DNA of 64,000 nt from CAVVFX01 sp963747535 (GTDB lineage: Bacteria > Acidobacteriota > Terriglobia > Bryobacterales > Bryobacteraceae). Shown in pieces: positions 54,048 to 62,782 of the stretch. A program made the position numbers and the translations under genes. Positions within the stretch are counted from its first letter, which is position 1. Every line of letters starts with the position of its first letter. Location: the NCBI GenBank assembly GCA_963747535.1, contig CAVVFX010000006.1, positions 372,001-436,000 of the forward strand, written 5' to 3'. The notes beneath the pieces are model-generated. The model was not told where the DNA came from, did not search any database, and worked only from the letters and a program-made list of their open reading frames with translations.

Positions 54048-56258
54048 TCAAAAGTGAAACCGGTACCTCAACTCACCGTAGATCTGGCGAGGATTGATGT
54101 AGTGAGTCCCGCCAAAGGTATTGCTGGTATCGAGCAGATAGCGAGTGTTGGCGATATTCACCGCGTTCGCAGAAACGGTAATTCTCTCTCCAAAATGCTT
54201 GCCGATGGACAGATCGAAGGTAGAGTGCGGAGGCAGATGGGAGGGGCCGTTGCCATTGAGAAAGCCGGAGCCAAACTGGTACGCAGGCGTTGCCCACATC
54301 TGACCAGGCAAACTCAAGGACAGCACGGAAGTCACGGTGTTGCGCTGATCGTGATCGAGCAGGAAATTTCCCGTCGGAGCATATTCCAGCAAACCTCCCG
54401 TAATGGGCCCGATTCCTTGCCCGATCTGGTTCGAGTAGGCGACTCGCCACTGCGCCATGTGGAAGAGGCGCGGCGAGCGGAGCGTGACCTCAGTACCGCT
54501 GATGATCGCGCCGATATCCGTCAACGGAATGAAAATGCCGGAGTCGCCAATCACATCGTGGTCCAGGAAATTGCGTGCGCTGGTATGGAAGTTATCCACG
54601 TCGATCGACCATCCGCGAACGGGAACGCTCAAGCCGATATCGTGTTGAATGTCGCGTTCGCCCTGCAGGGGAATGAAGCCGAATCCCTGTGAGACCGCAA
54701 AATTGAGCGCCGGACCGGAGAGGCTGTCGAGTGGTGGCGGCTGGTAATAATACGCGTAATAGCCGTGCAGCGTCCAGTTCAGACGTGGTATCCGGATGGC
54801 CATACCGACGCGCGGATCGCCCGCATTCTCATCGACCAGCCCGTGGTAGTGGGTGTACCGGATGCCGAGATCGAAGGCGAGCCAGGAGGTGGCCTGAAGG
54901 TGATCTTCCAGAAAGAGCGCGGTCGAGTTGGCCCAATGCGTCTCTACCTGATTCAGAACCGTGCCGCCAGGATTGGCCGTAAGTCCGAAAAAGGTGTTGT
55001 CGTGCTGGCCCCACCATTCGAGGCCCGCCCGCACATTGTTCCTCTTCTTCTGCACCTGCAGAACGGAGCGGGCGCCAACGTAGTTCGAGCGGGCATTGTC
55101 GTTCAGAATGAACGGAGTGTCCTGCGGCCCTCCGACGTAATGCGCGCTGTTGAAGTGGTAATAAGGAGCGACCGAGAGCGTGATGCCATCGTCGAAGCTG
55201 TGCATCCAGTGAAAGCCTACTAAATCGTCGCGTTCGAGATCGAGATCGCGAATTCCCGCGGCCTGATCGTCCTGGGTATTGGGAATCTGATAGTGATCCT
55301 CCCGCGCCGACACGATCCAGCGGAATTGATCGTTGGCACTGGGATTATAAAGCAACGAAACAAATCCGCCGAGAGCGCTACTCTGATCGTGGATCACTTG
55401 CGAGACGGGCGGCGCCAGTCCCAATTCCGAGCGGCTGCCGTCAAAGCTGCCGTAGTAAGCGAAGCGGTCAGTGTGACCGCCAATACTGAGCTGGTTGTCG
55501 GTCGAATAGAAGTTTCCGGCCGACGCGATGAGATCGATCTCATTGTTGCGCTCGAAGCCGGAGGGCGTTACTACGTTGAAGAATCCGTAGGTCCGATCGC
55601 CATACTCGGCGGAATAGCCGCCGCGCTCGATCTCCAGTTCCTCGACGTTCTTGGGATTGATGAGCGGCGCGACGTTGGCCGCAATATTGGTATTAATCAC
55701 GGGAATGCCGTCGAAAAACCAGTTCACCTGGTGACCGCCCCGCATGTGGAGCATGTCGTGTACCATATACGCTCCCGGGGTGAAATCGGTGATCATCGCG
55801 AGGCTGTTGCTTTGATCTGCACCGGCCGTCTGGGCGATCTCTTGCGGCGAAACCATGGTCTGAACCGTCGAAACCTGTGTATTCAGTTTGCTGAGGGCGT
55901 CAGAGACTTCGACACTGGTACTTTGGGCCGCAAGTTCAAGTAGAAAATGCTGAATAGGACTTTTACCCGCGGTCACGGTTGCCTCGCTGTCGAGCGGCCG
56001 GAAACCCGGCGCGGAAACCCTGATCGTGTAGGTGCCCGCATCCATGCCGTCCACCTGAAATTCACCATTGGCGTCGGACACCAAAGTCCTGGCAAAGGTT
56101 GAACCGGTGCCGTGAATCGCAATCTGCGCGCCCGGCAGCGGCCGGTGCTGCGGATCGTGGACCACGCCCCGGAGACTGCCTGTGTCAGCAGCGAGAACGG
56201 GTAGGATCAACCAACAGTAAACTACTGCATGAGCGCGACACATGTCCTCATCCATCAA
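54048..56258 (-). CDS. TonB-dependent receptor, standard size
   Basis: A 736-residue outer-membrane receptor: signal peptide (VVYCWLILPVLAADTG), carboxypeptidase regulatory-like domain (~25-110, GSLRGVVHDPQHRPLPGAQI), plug (~115-240; AGADQSNSLAMITDFTPGAY) and 22-strand-type barrel ending YGELRYRFHF. The size is that of BtuB/Fec-type receptors, unlike the two Oar-like giants. It lies 49 bases after the RegA-like gene on the same strand, so it may be a redox-controlled receptor. Substrate unknown; metal or cofactor uptake is possible. Confidence 0.92.
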   Translation of the reverse strand: MMDEDMCRAHAVVYCWLILPVLAADTGSLRGVVHDPQHRPLPGAQIAIHGTGSTFARTLVSDANGEFQVDGMDAGTYTIRVSAPGFRPLDSEATVTAGKSPIQHFLLELAAQSTSVEVSDALSKLNTQVSTVQTMVSPQEIAQTAGADQSNSLAMITDFTPGAYMVHDMLHMRGGHQVNWFFDGIPVINTNIAANVAPLINPKNVEELEIERGGYSAEYGDRTYGFFNVVTPSGFERNNEIDLIASAGNFYSTDNQLSIGGHTDRFAYYGSFDGSRSELGLAPPVSQVIHDQSSALGGFVSLLYNPSANDQFRWIVSAREDHYQIPNTQDDQAAGIRDLDLERDDLVGFHWMHSFDDGITLSVAPYYHFNSAHYVGGPQDTPFILNDNARSNYVGARSVLQVQKKRNNVRAGLEWWGQHDNTFFGLTANPGGTVLNQVETHWANSTALFLEDHLQATSWLAFDLGIRYTHYHGLVDENAGDPRVGMAIRIPRLNWTLHGYYAYYYQPPPLDSLSGPALNFAVSQGFGFIPLQGERDIQHDIGLSVPVRGWSIDVDNFHTSARNFLDHDVIGDSGIFIPLTDIGAIISGTEVTLRSPRLFHMAQWRVAYSNQIGQGIGPITGGLLEYAPTGNFLLDHDQRNTVTSVLSLSLPGQMWATPAYQFGSGFLNGNGPSHLPPHSTFDLSIGKHFGERITVSANAVNIANTRYLLDTSNTFGGTHYINPRQIYGELRYRFHF

Positions 56259-56307
56259 ACCTCAAATACGTGGCGCTGTCGTGCGGCAAATTGTCGCACC
56301 TACGGAA

Positions 56308-56859
56308 TCAACGTATGGGCGGATACTTCGCAAGCTTCCGTTGGAGTGAACGTCGATGGATTCCAAGCAAACGAGCCGCCAGAGAAATATTGCCATTGCA
56401 ATCGGAGATCACGCGCTGCATGTGCTCCCATTCCACTCTGGCCAGAGTCGGGACGGTCTCCGGGACTTCAGTCGCGCCGCTGGCCGCAGATCCCAGGGCG
56501 TCGTAAACCGCCAGAATCTGCTCGGCGTCGGCCGGCTTGCTCAGATAGTGGTCTGCGCCCTTTTTCATCGCCGATATCGCGGTCGGGATGCTGCCATATC
56601 CGGTGAGCACGATGATCGTCATAGACGAATCGATGGAGCGTAGCTCCTGGACCACATCCAGGCCTCCCTTCCCGGGCATACGCAGATCGACCAGGACGAG
56701 GTCAGGGCTGCGTTCGCGGGCAACATTCAGCGCCTCTTCTCCGTCAGCCGCGCCTTCGGCCTCCCAATTTCGCTCTGCCAGCGCACGACAGAGGCGATTG
56801 CGAAACACCTCATCGTCGTCGACGACCAGCGCTAAAGGCAGGTCCTCAGATGACAACAT
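56308..56859 (-). CDS. RegA/PrrA-like response regulator
   Basis: A 183-residue regulator. Receiver domain with acidic pair VVDDDEVFRNR, phosphorylatable Asp58 in LVLVDLRMPGKGG, Thr in IIVLTGYGS and Lys in YLSKPADAEQ. A C-terminal Fis-type helix-turn-helix (ISDCNGNISLAARLLGIHRR, SLQRKLAK) follows. RegA orthologues have this short architecture and control respiration, photosynthesis and nitrogen or carbon genes according to redox state. Its start overlaps the sensor gene stop by 14 bases. Confidence 0.93.
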   Translation of the reverse strand: MLSSEDLPLALVVDDDEVFRNRLCRALAERNWEAEGAADGEEALNVARERSPDLVLVDLRMPGKGGLDVVQELRSIDSSMTIIVLTGYGSIPTAISAMKKGADHYLSKPADAEQILAVYDALGSAASGATEVPETVPTLARVEWEHMQRVISDCNGNISLAARLLGIHRRSLQRKLAKYPPIR

Positions 56860-58177
56860 GCGCGTTCGGCTCCGCTGCTCGTACCGGCAATTCCAGAGTC
56901 ACAGTGGTGCCTTCTCCGGGACTCGAATCGAACAACACACGGCCCCTGAGATTCTCCGCAAACGTACGCACCAGGAAGGTTCCGAGCCCCATACCCTGGC
57001 CGGGATCCTTAGTCGTAAAGAACGGCTCGGCGATGCGGCGCAGCACATTCGCGGGCATACCGTGACCGTGGTCTTGAACCGTGATCCGCAGGTCAGCCCC
57101 GATTCCCATGGCCGTGACCACGACCGGATGTTGATCGACATTGGCATCCAACGCATTCTGGATCAGCGCGCCGAGCGACTGCGCCGTTGCATGCACGGGC
57201 AGGACTGCGGCTAGCGCCTCATCGGCAAGCTCGATCCTCAGCAACGAGCGCTGGGACTCAGGGAATTGCCCGAAGACCTGGACAAGGAAGTCGCGCAGTT
57301 GGACCCTGTCCGGTGTCTCGCCCATCGGTTCGGCGCTTTGGGCGCTCATTCGTTCCAGGATGCCGCGGCAGCGCTCGACTTCCGACCGGATGAGTCTCGC
57401 ATCTTCGAGCACCGATTCGTTGCCCGCCGTCATGGCCGCAAAGCGCTCGAGTTCCTTAGCTACCACCGCAACGGTGGCCAGAGGCGTCCCCAACTCATGG
57501 GCGGCGCCCGCCGCCAGTGTCACGAGCGAAGCCAGCCTCTCGTTCTTCGCCACCTGATCCTGCAAAATGAGCACCTCTTTCTCGCGCGTTCGCAAAGCGT
57601 CGGCGATTTTCCCTGTAAAGAACGTGATCAGAGCGGCAGCGATACCGAAAGCGATCCACATCCCGACGAGGTGCGGCGACAGGCCTTGTTCATGCTGGTG
57701 GATCTGGAACGCCGCCGACGGCACATGAAAGAAGAAGAGCAAGCCGAAGCAGGCCGTGGACAGGGCGCCGAGAGCCCAGGTCCAGGCCTTCCGCAAGACC
57801 ACGGCAGACAAGGTAATTTGCACCAGATAGAGTAGGCTGAATGGATTCATAGGGCCGCCCGTGAGTCCCAACAGTGCGGTCAGCGAGAGAGTATCGAGGC
57901 AAAAGACGGCGCCCAGCGTCCCCTGCGGGAAGCGAGCCGGCAGGATCCGCATGCGATCGAGCAGAATGTTGCTGGCAAGAACCAACGCGAGGGGAGCGAA
58001 GGCCCAGAGAAGAGGAAGTTCAAGACGAAAGCCGTAGTACATTCCCAGCACGATCCCTGCTTCTCCGACGACCATGCCGTAGCGCAATCGTACGATCCAG
58101 GGCAGCGCCAGATTGGGAGCGAGATCCGTCCCGCTAGTCACTATCGGCTGGGCAGGGGACGTGGGACGCGTCAACAT
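56846..58177 (-). CDS. RegB/PrrB-like redox sensor histidine kinase
   Basis: A 443-residue sensor with about six transmembrane helices (~28-190), containing the RegB quinone-binding signature TGGPMNPFS (106-114). The H-box is AAGAAHELGTPLATVAVVAK with His227. Cys270 in RSEVERCRGILERM corresponds in spacing (43 residues after His; 40 in R. capsulatus, where Cys265 is redox-active) to the known redox cysteine. N, G1 and G2 boxes of the ATPase are LIQNALDAN, VQDHGHGMP and GQGMGLGTFLVRT. It senses the quinone pool and phosphorylates the downstream regulator. Confidence 0.93.
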   Translation of the reverse strand: MLTRPTSPAQPIVTSGTDLAPNLALPWIVRLRYGMVVGEAGIVLGMYYGFRLELPLLWAFAPLALVLASNILLDRMRILPARFPQGTLGAVFCLDTLSLTALLGLTGGPMNPFSLLYLVQITLSAVVLRKAWTWALGALSTACFGLLFFFHVPSAAFQIHQHEQGLSPHLVGMWIAFGIAAALITFFTGKIADALRTREKEVLILQDQVAKNERLASLVTLAAGAAHELGTPLATVAVVAKELERFAAMTAGNESVLEDARLIRSEVERCRGILERMSAQSAEPMGETPDRVQLRDFLVQVFGQFPESQRSLLRIELADEALAAVLPVHATAQSLGALIQNALDANVDQHPVVVTAMGIGADLRITVQDHGHGMPANVLRRIAEPFFTTKDPGQGMGLGTFLVRTFAENLRGRVLFDSSPGEGTTVTLELPVRAAEPNAHVVI

Positions 58178-58209
58178 CTCTTTGCCATCGTAACGCTAAT
58201 GGCGTCCGG

Positions 58210-59271
58210 TCATTTCCCCGACGCGAACTTGCCGGATTTCACCCACAGCCAATAGTCAGGGTCCGAGAGGTTTTCGGGATTCACCACCAGCAGCAACACT
58301 GTCTGCGGCGAAACGCAACTGCGACGGAAAAACCCGTCGGGGCCTCCATGCTCGAACCAGGCCTGAATGTAGAACACCGGCGGCGCGTTCTCGATGCGAA
58401 GTTCGCCATTCCGCATTTGCGCGGTGACATCGTGCAGACCGCCCCCGGAGAACAAGGTAGCTCCGCCGACGACGTAATGAGCCGGGTGATCCAGGTCCGC
58501 GGTGGTGTCGAGCGCCATCCTGAAACCGGAAGCGATGGGTTGCAGAGTGCCGGTGTGGACCATGCGGAGCAGGACCGTGCAGGAATCGGGCGAAGCAGGC
58601 GCCGTCGTCGGGTCGATGTAATCGGCCGGACTGGTGCCCGTATCCTTGGAGAATTGTTCGATTTTTGACAGCGGCGGAGGCGGCAATGCGGCGCACGCGG
58701 CCGGTATGGCCATTTGGGATGCCGCCGGCTTTACCAGACTGAGTTGCTTGAGTTCGATGATAGTCTTCGGGCCCATTTGCGCCTTGATGATGAGTCCGTA
58801 CCTGGTATCGACCCAGACCTTGATTTTTCCGACGCCGGCGCCGGCGTCCGCCTCCATAATCCTGGTCGCGAAGCCGTTGACCGTTTCCGAGCCGGTCTGT
58901 TGAGGATTCTGCTTGAGGACGTCCGCCATCAGCGAAACCGAATCCTCAAACGGATCGCCCCAGTTGCCGCTAAACTTCCCCTGACCGCAACTCGCCGCCG
59001 GGTCATTCAGATCCATACCATAGGTCACATGGGTTGCGAGATCGTAGTAGCTCCGTGTGTGAGAGCCCTTGACGTCCGGCGACTGCGCTGCGGTGACGTT
59101 GTCGATCACCCCCTTGGAGCCGTCCCGATTGATCTTCATGGTCACATCCGGGCCGAACATCGCGTTCACTACGGTCGCCGAATAAGCCTGGGGCGGCTTG
59201 GCGTACTGCGCTTGAGCGCCCCGGATAGCGAGACTCGCCAACAACCACACAGCTATTGCATGTTTCGACAT
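58210..59271 (-). CDS. Secreted hypothetical protein, LolA/DUF4412-like N-terminus
   Basis: A 353-residue protein with a signal peptide (MSKHAIAVWLLASLAIRGAQ). Residues ~35-190 have the look of a LolA-like single-layer sheet (MFGPDVTMKINRDGSKGVID, HVTYGMDLNDPAASCGQGKF, GLIIKAQMGPKTIIELKQLS). The C-terminal part (DSCTVLLRMVHTGTLQPIAS, LSDPDYWLWVKSG) is unknown. Cysteines may form disulfides. The start 59271 was preferred to 59289, giving a clean signal. It lies 32 bases from the start of the RegB-like gene. Its role is not clear. Confidence 0.7.
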   Translation of the reverse strand: MSKHAIAVWLLASLAIRGAQAQYAKPPQAYSATVVNAMFGPDVTMKINRDGSKGVIDNVTAAQSPDVKGSHTRSYYDLATHVTYGMDLNDPAASCGQGKFSGNWGDPFEDSVSLMADVLKQNPQQTGSETVNGFATRIMEADAGAGVGKIKVWVDTRYGLIIKAQMGPKTIIELKQLSLVKPAASQMAIPAACAALPPPPLSKIEQFSKDTGTSPADYIDPTTAPASPDSCTVLLRMVHTGTLQPIASGFRMALDTTADLDHPAHYVVGGATLFSGGGLHDVTAQMRNGELRIENAPPVFYIQAWFEHGGPDGFFRRSCVSPQTVLLLVVNPENLSDPDYWLWVKSGKFASGK

Positions 59272-59358
59272 AGTCCTCCTTCTATGCACGTTCCGCCTAC
59301 AAACGCTTCTGTGAATATTAGCACAAGAGGACGATCGCGAAACTTTATTGCGCCGAGT

Positions 59359-60135
59359 TCAGCGTCCCAACATCGCTCGCACTTCGCTCAGCGCCGACTG
59401 CGCGCCGGCCTTCATGCAGGAAACGTCGTTTACGCAGAAATAGAGGTCGATACCCTGCTCGATCCAGAATTTCGCTTCTCCGGCAGGAGCAGCAGCCGCA
59501 GCCTGTTTGCCATGGGTCTTCGCCGACCGGATGACTCGGGCAGCGGTTTCCTGGACCCGCGGATGGCTGGTCTGACCCGCGACTCCGAGGCTCGCCGAGA
59601 GGTCCGCGGGACCAATAAAGATCGCGTCGAGTCCGGTAACTTCGCAGAGTTCGTCGATCCGGTCCGCAGCTTCCCGGGTCTCGATCTGGATCATCAGGCA
59701 TAGCTCTTCGTTGAGTTTTTGCTGGATTTCGGGAACCTTGCCCGGGATCCCGTACTTCACGGCGCGCGACACGCCGAAGAATCCACGCACACCCTGCGGA
59801 GGAAATCTCGCCTGCGTGACCATTTCCCGGACCATCTCTGGCGTGTTGACCATCGGCAGGTCAAGGATGTCAGGACCGCATTCGCAGCCCTTCAGGATCG
59901 TCCCACGCTGCAGGTCCGGAATGCGGAGCATGGTGAGTAGCCCCAACGCGGACGAGAGACGACACAGGTCAGCAGCTTGTTCGAGAGAGTGAAACGTATG
60001 CTCCATCTCGACCCATGCGGCCTGGTATCCGAGGAGCGCCGCCATCTCGAAGAACGCTGGATTGTATAGGTAAGCCGCGGCGCCCAATATCGGTGCGCCG
60101 CCGTTTTCTTCAATTGCCTGTTGTAGTCTGTTCAT
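59359..60135 (-). CDS. HpcH/HpaI family class II aldolase
   Basis: A 258-residue metal-dependent aldolase. Motifs of the TIM barrel are AAWVEMEHTFHS (catalytic His region), MLRIPDLQRG, CLMIQIETREAADRIDELCE (metal Glu), VTGLDAIFIGPADLSASLG (metal Asp and active-site loop) and the C-terminal GIDLYFCVNDVSC. It cleaves 4-hydroxy-2-oxo acids to pyruvate plus an aldehyde. Placed 51 bases below the PdxA-type gene, it fits a catabolic pathway for acid sugars. Confidence 0.92.
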   Translation of the reverse strand: MNRLQQAIEENGGAPILGAAAYLYNPAFFEMAALLGYQAAWVEMEHTFHSLEQAADLCRLSSALGLLTMLRIPDLQRGTILKGCECGPDILDLPMVNTPEMVREMVTQARFPPQGVRGFFGVSRAVKYGIPGKVPEIQQKLNEELCLMIQIETREAADRIDELCEVTGLDAIFIGPADLSASLGVAGQTSHPRVQETAARVIRSAKTHGKQAAAAAPAGEAKFWIEQGIDLYFCVNDVSCMKAGAQSALSEVRAMLGR

Positions 60136-60186
60136 TTGAAAATTTGGGTCTCCTGTAGTTCGCGGACCAGCGGACCGTTCCCATTA

Positions 60187-61149
60187 CTAGTGAGCCCTAC
60201 GGTTTGCCGCCATCCGGGCTGCCATGCGCATCGCCTGTTTCATGCTGTGGGCATCGACTTTGTTCTTGCCCGCGATATCGAACGCCGTGCCATGATCAAC
60301 CGAAGTCCGGATGATCGGAATGCCGATCGAGATGTTGACCGTGCCTTCGAAATCGATGAGCTTCATCGGAATGTGACCTTGATCATGGTACATCGCGACC
60401 ACCAGGTCATAAGCGCCGCGGGCGGCCTGCAGAAAAATGGTATCGCCCGCGTGGGGCCCGCTGCAATCGACGCCTTTCGCCCGCATCGCCTGGATCGCCG
60501 GTTCAATGAACCGCGCGTCCTCGCTGCCGAACAGACCGTGCTCGCCGGCATGCGGATTGAGACCGCAGACCGCGATACGGGGCTGCTCGAATCCCAGCAG
60601 TTTCATGGCTTCGTTTCCCAACTCGATAGTCCGGGCAATCCGTGAAGTTTCGAGGGCGCAGGCCTGGCTGAGAGAGACGTGAGTGGAAACGTGGACCGTC
60701 GCGAGGCGCTCACATGCCAGCAGCATCCGCGATTCCGACGATCCGCACAGTTGTGCGATGTATTCGGTGTGCCCGGAGAAATGCCGTCCGGAAAGAGTGA
60801 CTGCTTCCTTATTCAACGGAGCCGTCACCATCGCGTCGGCTTCTCCAGACTTGCACATCTCGGTGGCTACCCGCACGTATTCGACGGCGGCCGCGCCACA
60901 TTGTGCGGAGAGCCTGCCGAAGACAAAATCCTCAAAGGCTTCGAGCGCGCGAATGTCACGCACCTCGGCGGCTTGCAAGCGGGTTCCGGTGCACTCCTGC
61001 GCCAGCGCAAGGACGCGCGCGTCTCCGCAGACAATCCAGTTGGCCAGCGGTGCGATAGCCGGATCGGCGAGGGCTTTGACAACTACTTCGGCGCCCACGC
61101 CGGCAGGGTCGCCCATAGTAAGAGCAATGGTTGGAAGGGTGTTATTCAT
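60187..61149 (-). CDS. PdxA family 4-phosphate dehydrogenase, probably PdxA2-type
   Basis: A 320-residue NAD-dependent enzyme with PdxA motifs MGDPAGVGAEVVV, NKEAVTLSGRHFSGHTEYIA, VCGLNPHAGEHG, MYHDQGHIPMKLIDFE and TSVDHGTAFDIAG. In PLP synthesis PdxA oxidises 4-hydroxythreonine-4-phosphate. Next to a four-carbon acid-sugar kinase, PdxA2 enzymes instead oxidise and decarboxylate phosphorylated D-threonate or D-erythronate to dihydroxyacetone phosphate, the more likely role here. Its start overlaps the kinase stop by 8 bases. Confidence 0.92.
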   Translation of the reverse strand: MNNTLPTIALTMGDPAGVGAEVVVKALADPAIAPLANWIVCGDARVLALAQECTGTRLQAAEVRDIRALEAFEDFVFGRLSAQCGAAAVEYVRVATEMCKSGEADAMVTAPLNKEAVTLSGRHFSGHTEYIAQLCGSSESRMLLACERLATVHVSTHVSLSQACALETSRIARTIELGNEAMKLLGFEQPRIAVCGLNPHAGEHGLFGSEDARFIEPAIQAMRAKGVDCSGPHAGDTIFLQAARGAYDLVVAMYHDQGHIPMKLIDFEGTVNISIGIPIIRTSVDHGTAFDIAGKNKVDAHSMKQAMRMAARMAANRRAH

Positions 61150-62068
61150 CTCGAAAAAACTCAGCGACTCGAATCAGAGTGTCGGGCGCTCCGAAGCCTC
61201 CGGACTTGGTGACGACCGGGAGTCCATCGAAGCTACCGCCCGACAACACTCCCCAGGGTACCCCGGTTACAACCTCGTGTTGGATTGCTATGCTGTCAGC
61301 CCCGATTGCGGATAGGACCATCGACGCAGTATCGCCTCCGGTGACGAAGATTGCGCCCGCTCCGTTCAGTGCACCACGGATCTGGTCTGCGGTCGTTTGA
61401 CCGCGCAATATTGGCACAACCTGGTGATGGGTAAGTTCGCGCACCTGGGCCACTGTCGCGGGATGATCGGAGCCGATGCAGAACACCAGAGGGCCATCGA
61501 TGACCGGCGGCGTCAGCGGTTGTGGCCCGCCGTAAAGCCTGCGGGCCAGTGCTGACGCGAGTCCCGCGGAACCAGCCCATAGAACCGGTTCAGGCAAAAG
61601 CAGGTTCTCTGCGACGATCCGGTCAAGATCTGCATTCCCGGTTGCATCGAGAACCTCGATTCCGATCAGTTCCCCGACATGTGTGACAGCCGTCAGCCCG
61701 TCCTCGACGTACAGATAGCCATCCCTGACCCTGCGCCCCATGTCCGGAAAAGCCGGTGTGATGACTGCGGTTCGGCGGTTGAAAGCGGTCATGGCCGCGA
61801 GGATTTCAGCGCGGACATTCCCTCGCAGGGTTGAATCGATTTTCTTGAATACTATGCTGCGCGGGCCCGCGGCGGTGGCTACGGCTACGGCCTCCATCCG
61901 GCGGCGGATTTCGACTTCTGCGACGTCCCGGCTTTCTGTAGAGACGGTTATTATGTCCGCGCAGGGCAAAGAGCTACTCCACACGGACGCGCGGCATCGC
62001 GCTCCCCTCGCGGCAAATGGCGCGGCTGCGTCACACGCTCCTGTCAGATCGTCGGCGACAATGACCAC
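61142..62068 (-). CDS. Four-carbon acid sugar kinase (DUF1537), short form
   Basis: A 308-residue kinase. N-terminal nucleotide/substrate domain: MVIVADDLTGACDAAAPFA, FKKIDSTLRGNVRAEI and AFPDMGRRVRDGYLYVEDG. C-terminal domain: LWAGSAGLASALARRLYG, FCIGSDHPATVAQV, VTGGDTASMVLSAIG and GGSFDGLPVVTKSGGFG. Characterised DUF1537 kinases phosphorylate D-threonate, D-erythronate and similar acids at O4. They have ~400-430 residues; here the middle insert between the domains is short. The first gene of the kinase-PdxA-aldolase operon; cytoplasmic. Confidence 0.9.
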   Translation of the reverse strand: MVIVADDLTGACDAAAPFAARGARCRASVWSSSLPCADIITVSTESRDVAEVEIRRRMEAVAVATAAGPRSIVFKKIDSTLRGNVRAEILAAMTAFNRRTAVITPAFPDMGRRVRDGYLYVEDGLTAVTHVGELIGIEVLDATGNADLDRIVAENLLLPEPVLWAGSAGLASALARRLYGGPQPLTPPVIDGPLVFCIGSDHPATVAQVRELTHHQVVPILRGQTTADQIRGALNGAGAIFVTGGDTASMVLSAIGADSIAIQHEVVTGVPWGVLSGGSFDGLPVVTKSGGFGAPDTLIRVAEFFRDE

Positions 62069-62385
62069 GCCTCTGTTATAGCAACCTTGCGATATTCCCC
62101 ACGCAAGTCGCGAGAACCGGGCTCCGGGGTTTTCCGATCGAGTCCGAGGTGCAGGAATACAATCCGACCTACCAGCCAGGCTACGGCAGTTGGGTCATTG
62201 ACCCGCTCACAGTCTTACGGGGCCGTAGTGCGTGGCGGCGGACGGGTCGTATCAACAAGGATTCGCGCGCGGTACCTAGGATCAGCCATTGGCAAGGTTC
62301 CGTGGGACAGACGGGGCAGACCATCGTTTCTTATGGTCTACCTGTCTGCGCATCACACCCGTGCAACCGGAGAACCTGTGAGGAT
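62069..62385. other. Gap upstream of the acid-sugar operon, with hairpin repeat
   Basis: About 320 bases. It contains AGACCA family copy 4 at 62318-62339 and otherwise nothing recognisable. It must hold the promoter of the kinase operon, but no clear -35/-10 pair was identified. Confidence 0.4.
62308..62348. repeat. Nested hairpin, AGACCA...TGGTCT family copy 4
   Basis: AGACCA (62318-62323), loop TCGTTTCTTA, TGGTCT (62334-62339). An outer pair CAGAC (62308-62312) / GTCTG (62344-62348) can extend the stem. The inverse orientation matches the copy at 40632. Confidence 0.6.
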
Positions 62386-62745
62386 TCAATCGCCGTCATT
62401 GCTTACGACAACGTCGGCACACCCCAAATCGATCGAGACTGTGGTGGTAGTCCCGACAGTGGTCGCCACTGCAACGCCGTACTTGTAGTGGCCGTGCGCT
62501 GAAGCGCGAATTGTCTGGGGTCCTATGCTGTAGTTTCCTGGAGAAACCTGCTCCGAACTCAGGGTGACCGCATTGAGCGGCGACTTCTCAAGGAATGAGA
62601 TGGCAAACGGGCCGAAAGTACTACTCCAACTAAGTGTGTCACCGGCGTTTGCATTGAGCGTCGAGGGACCGTACGTGAAGTTTCCGTTAGTATCAACCGC
62701 GATCGAGATAGGATACGGTGACGACCTTGGTTTTGACTCTTGCAT
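62386..62745 (-). CDS. Small cupredoxin-like protein, hypothetical
   Basis: A 119-residue beta-rich protein without a signal peptide. NANAGDTLSWSSTFGPFAIS and HGHYKYGVAVATTVGTTTTV resemble strands of a cupredoxin fold (xxGDxxxW...; HYKYxVxV), but no obvious full set of copper ligands is visible apart from His85 and His87. It lies 37 bases below the TPR gene on the same strand. Function unknown. Confidence 0.6.
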   Translation of the reverse strand: MQESKPRSSPYPISIAVDTNGNFTYGPSTLNANAGDTLSWSSTFGPFAISFLEKSPLNAVTLSSEQVSPGNYSIGPQTIRASAHGHYKYGVAVATTVGTTTTVSIDLGCADVVVSNDGD

Positions 62746-62782
62746 CTGTCTTCTCCTTTTGTTGTTTGGCTGTCCTAGTTCT

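Noticed and set aside
6682..62339. The regularly recurring hairpins as a CRISPR array
   Set aside because: Copies are many kilobases apart with no unique spacers between them and no cas genes.
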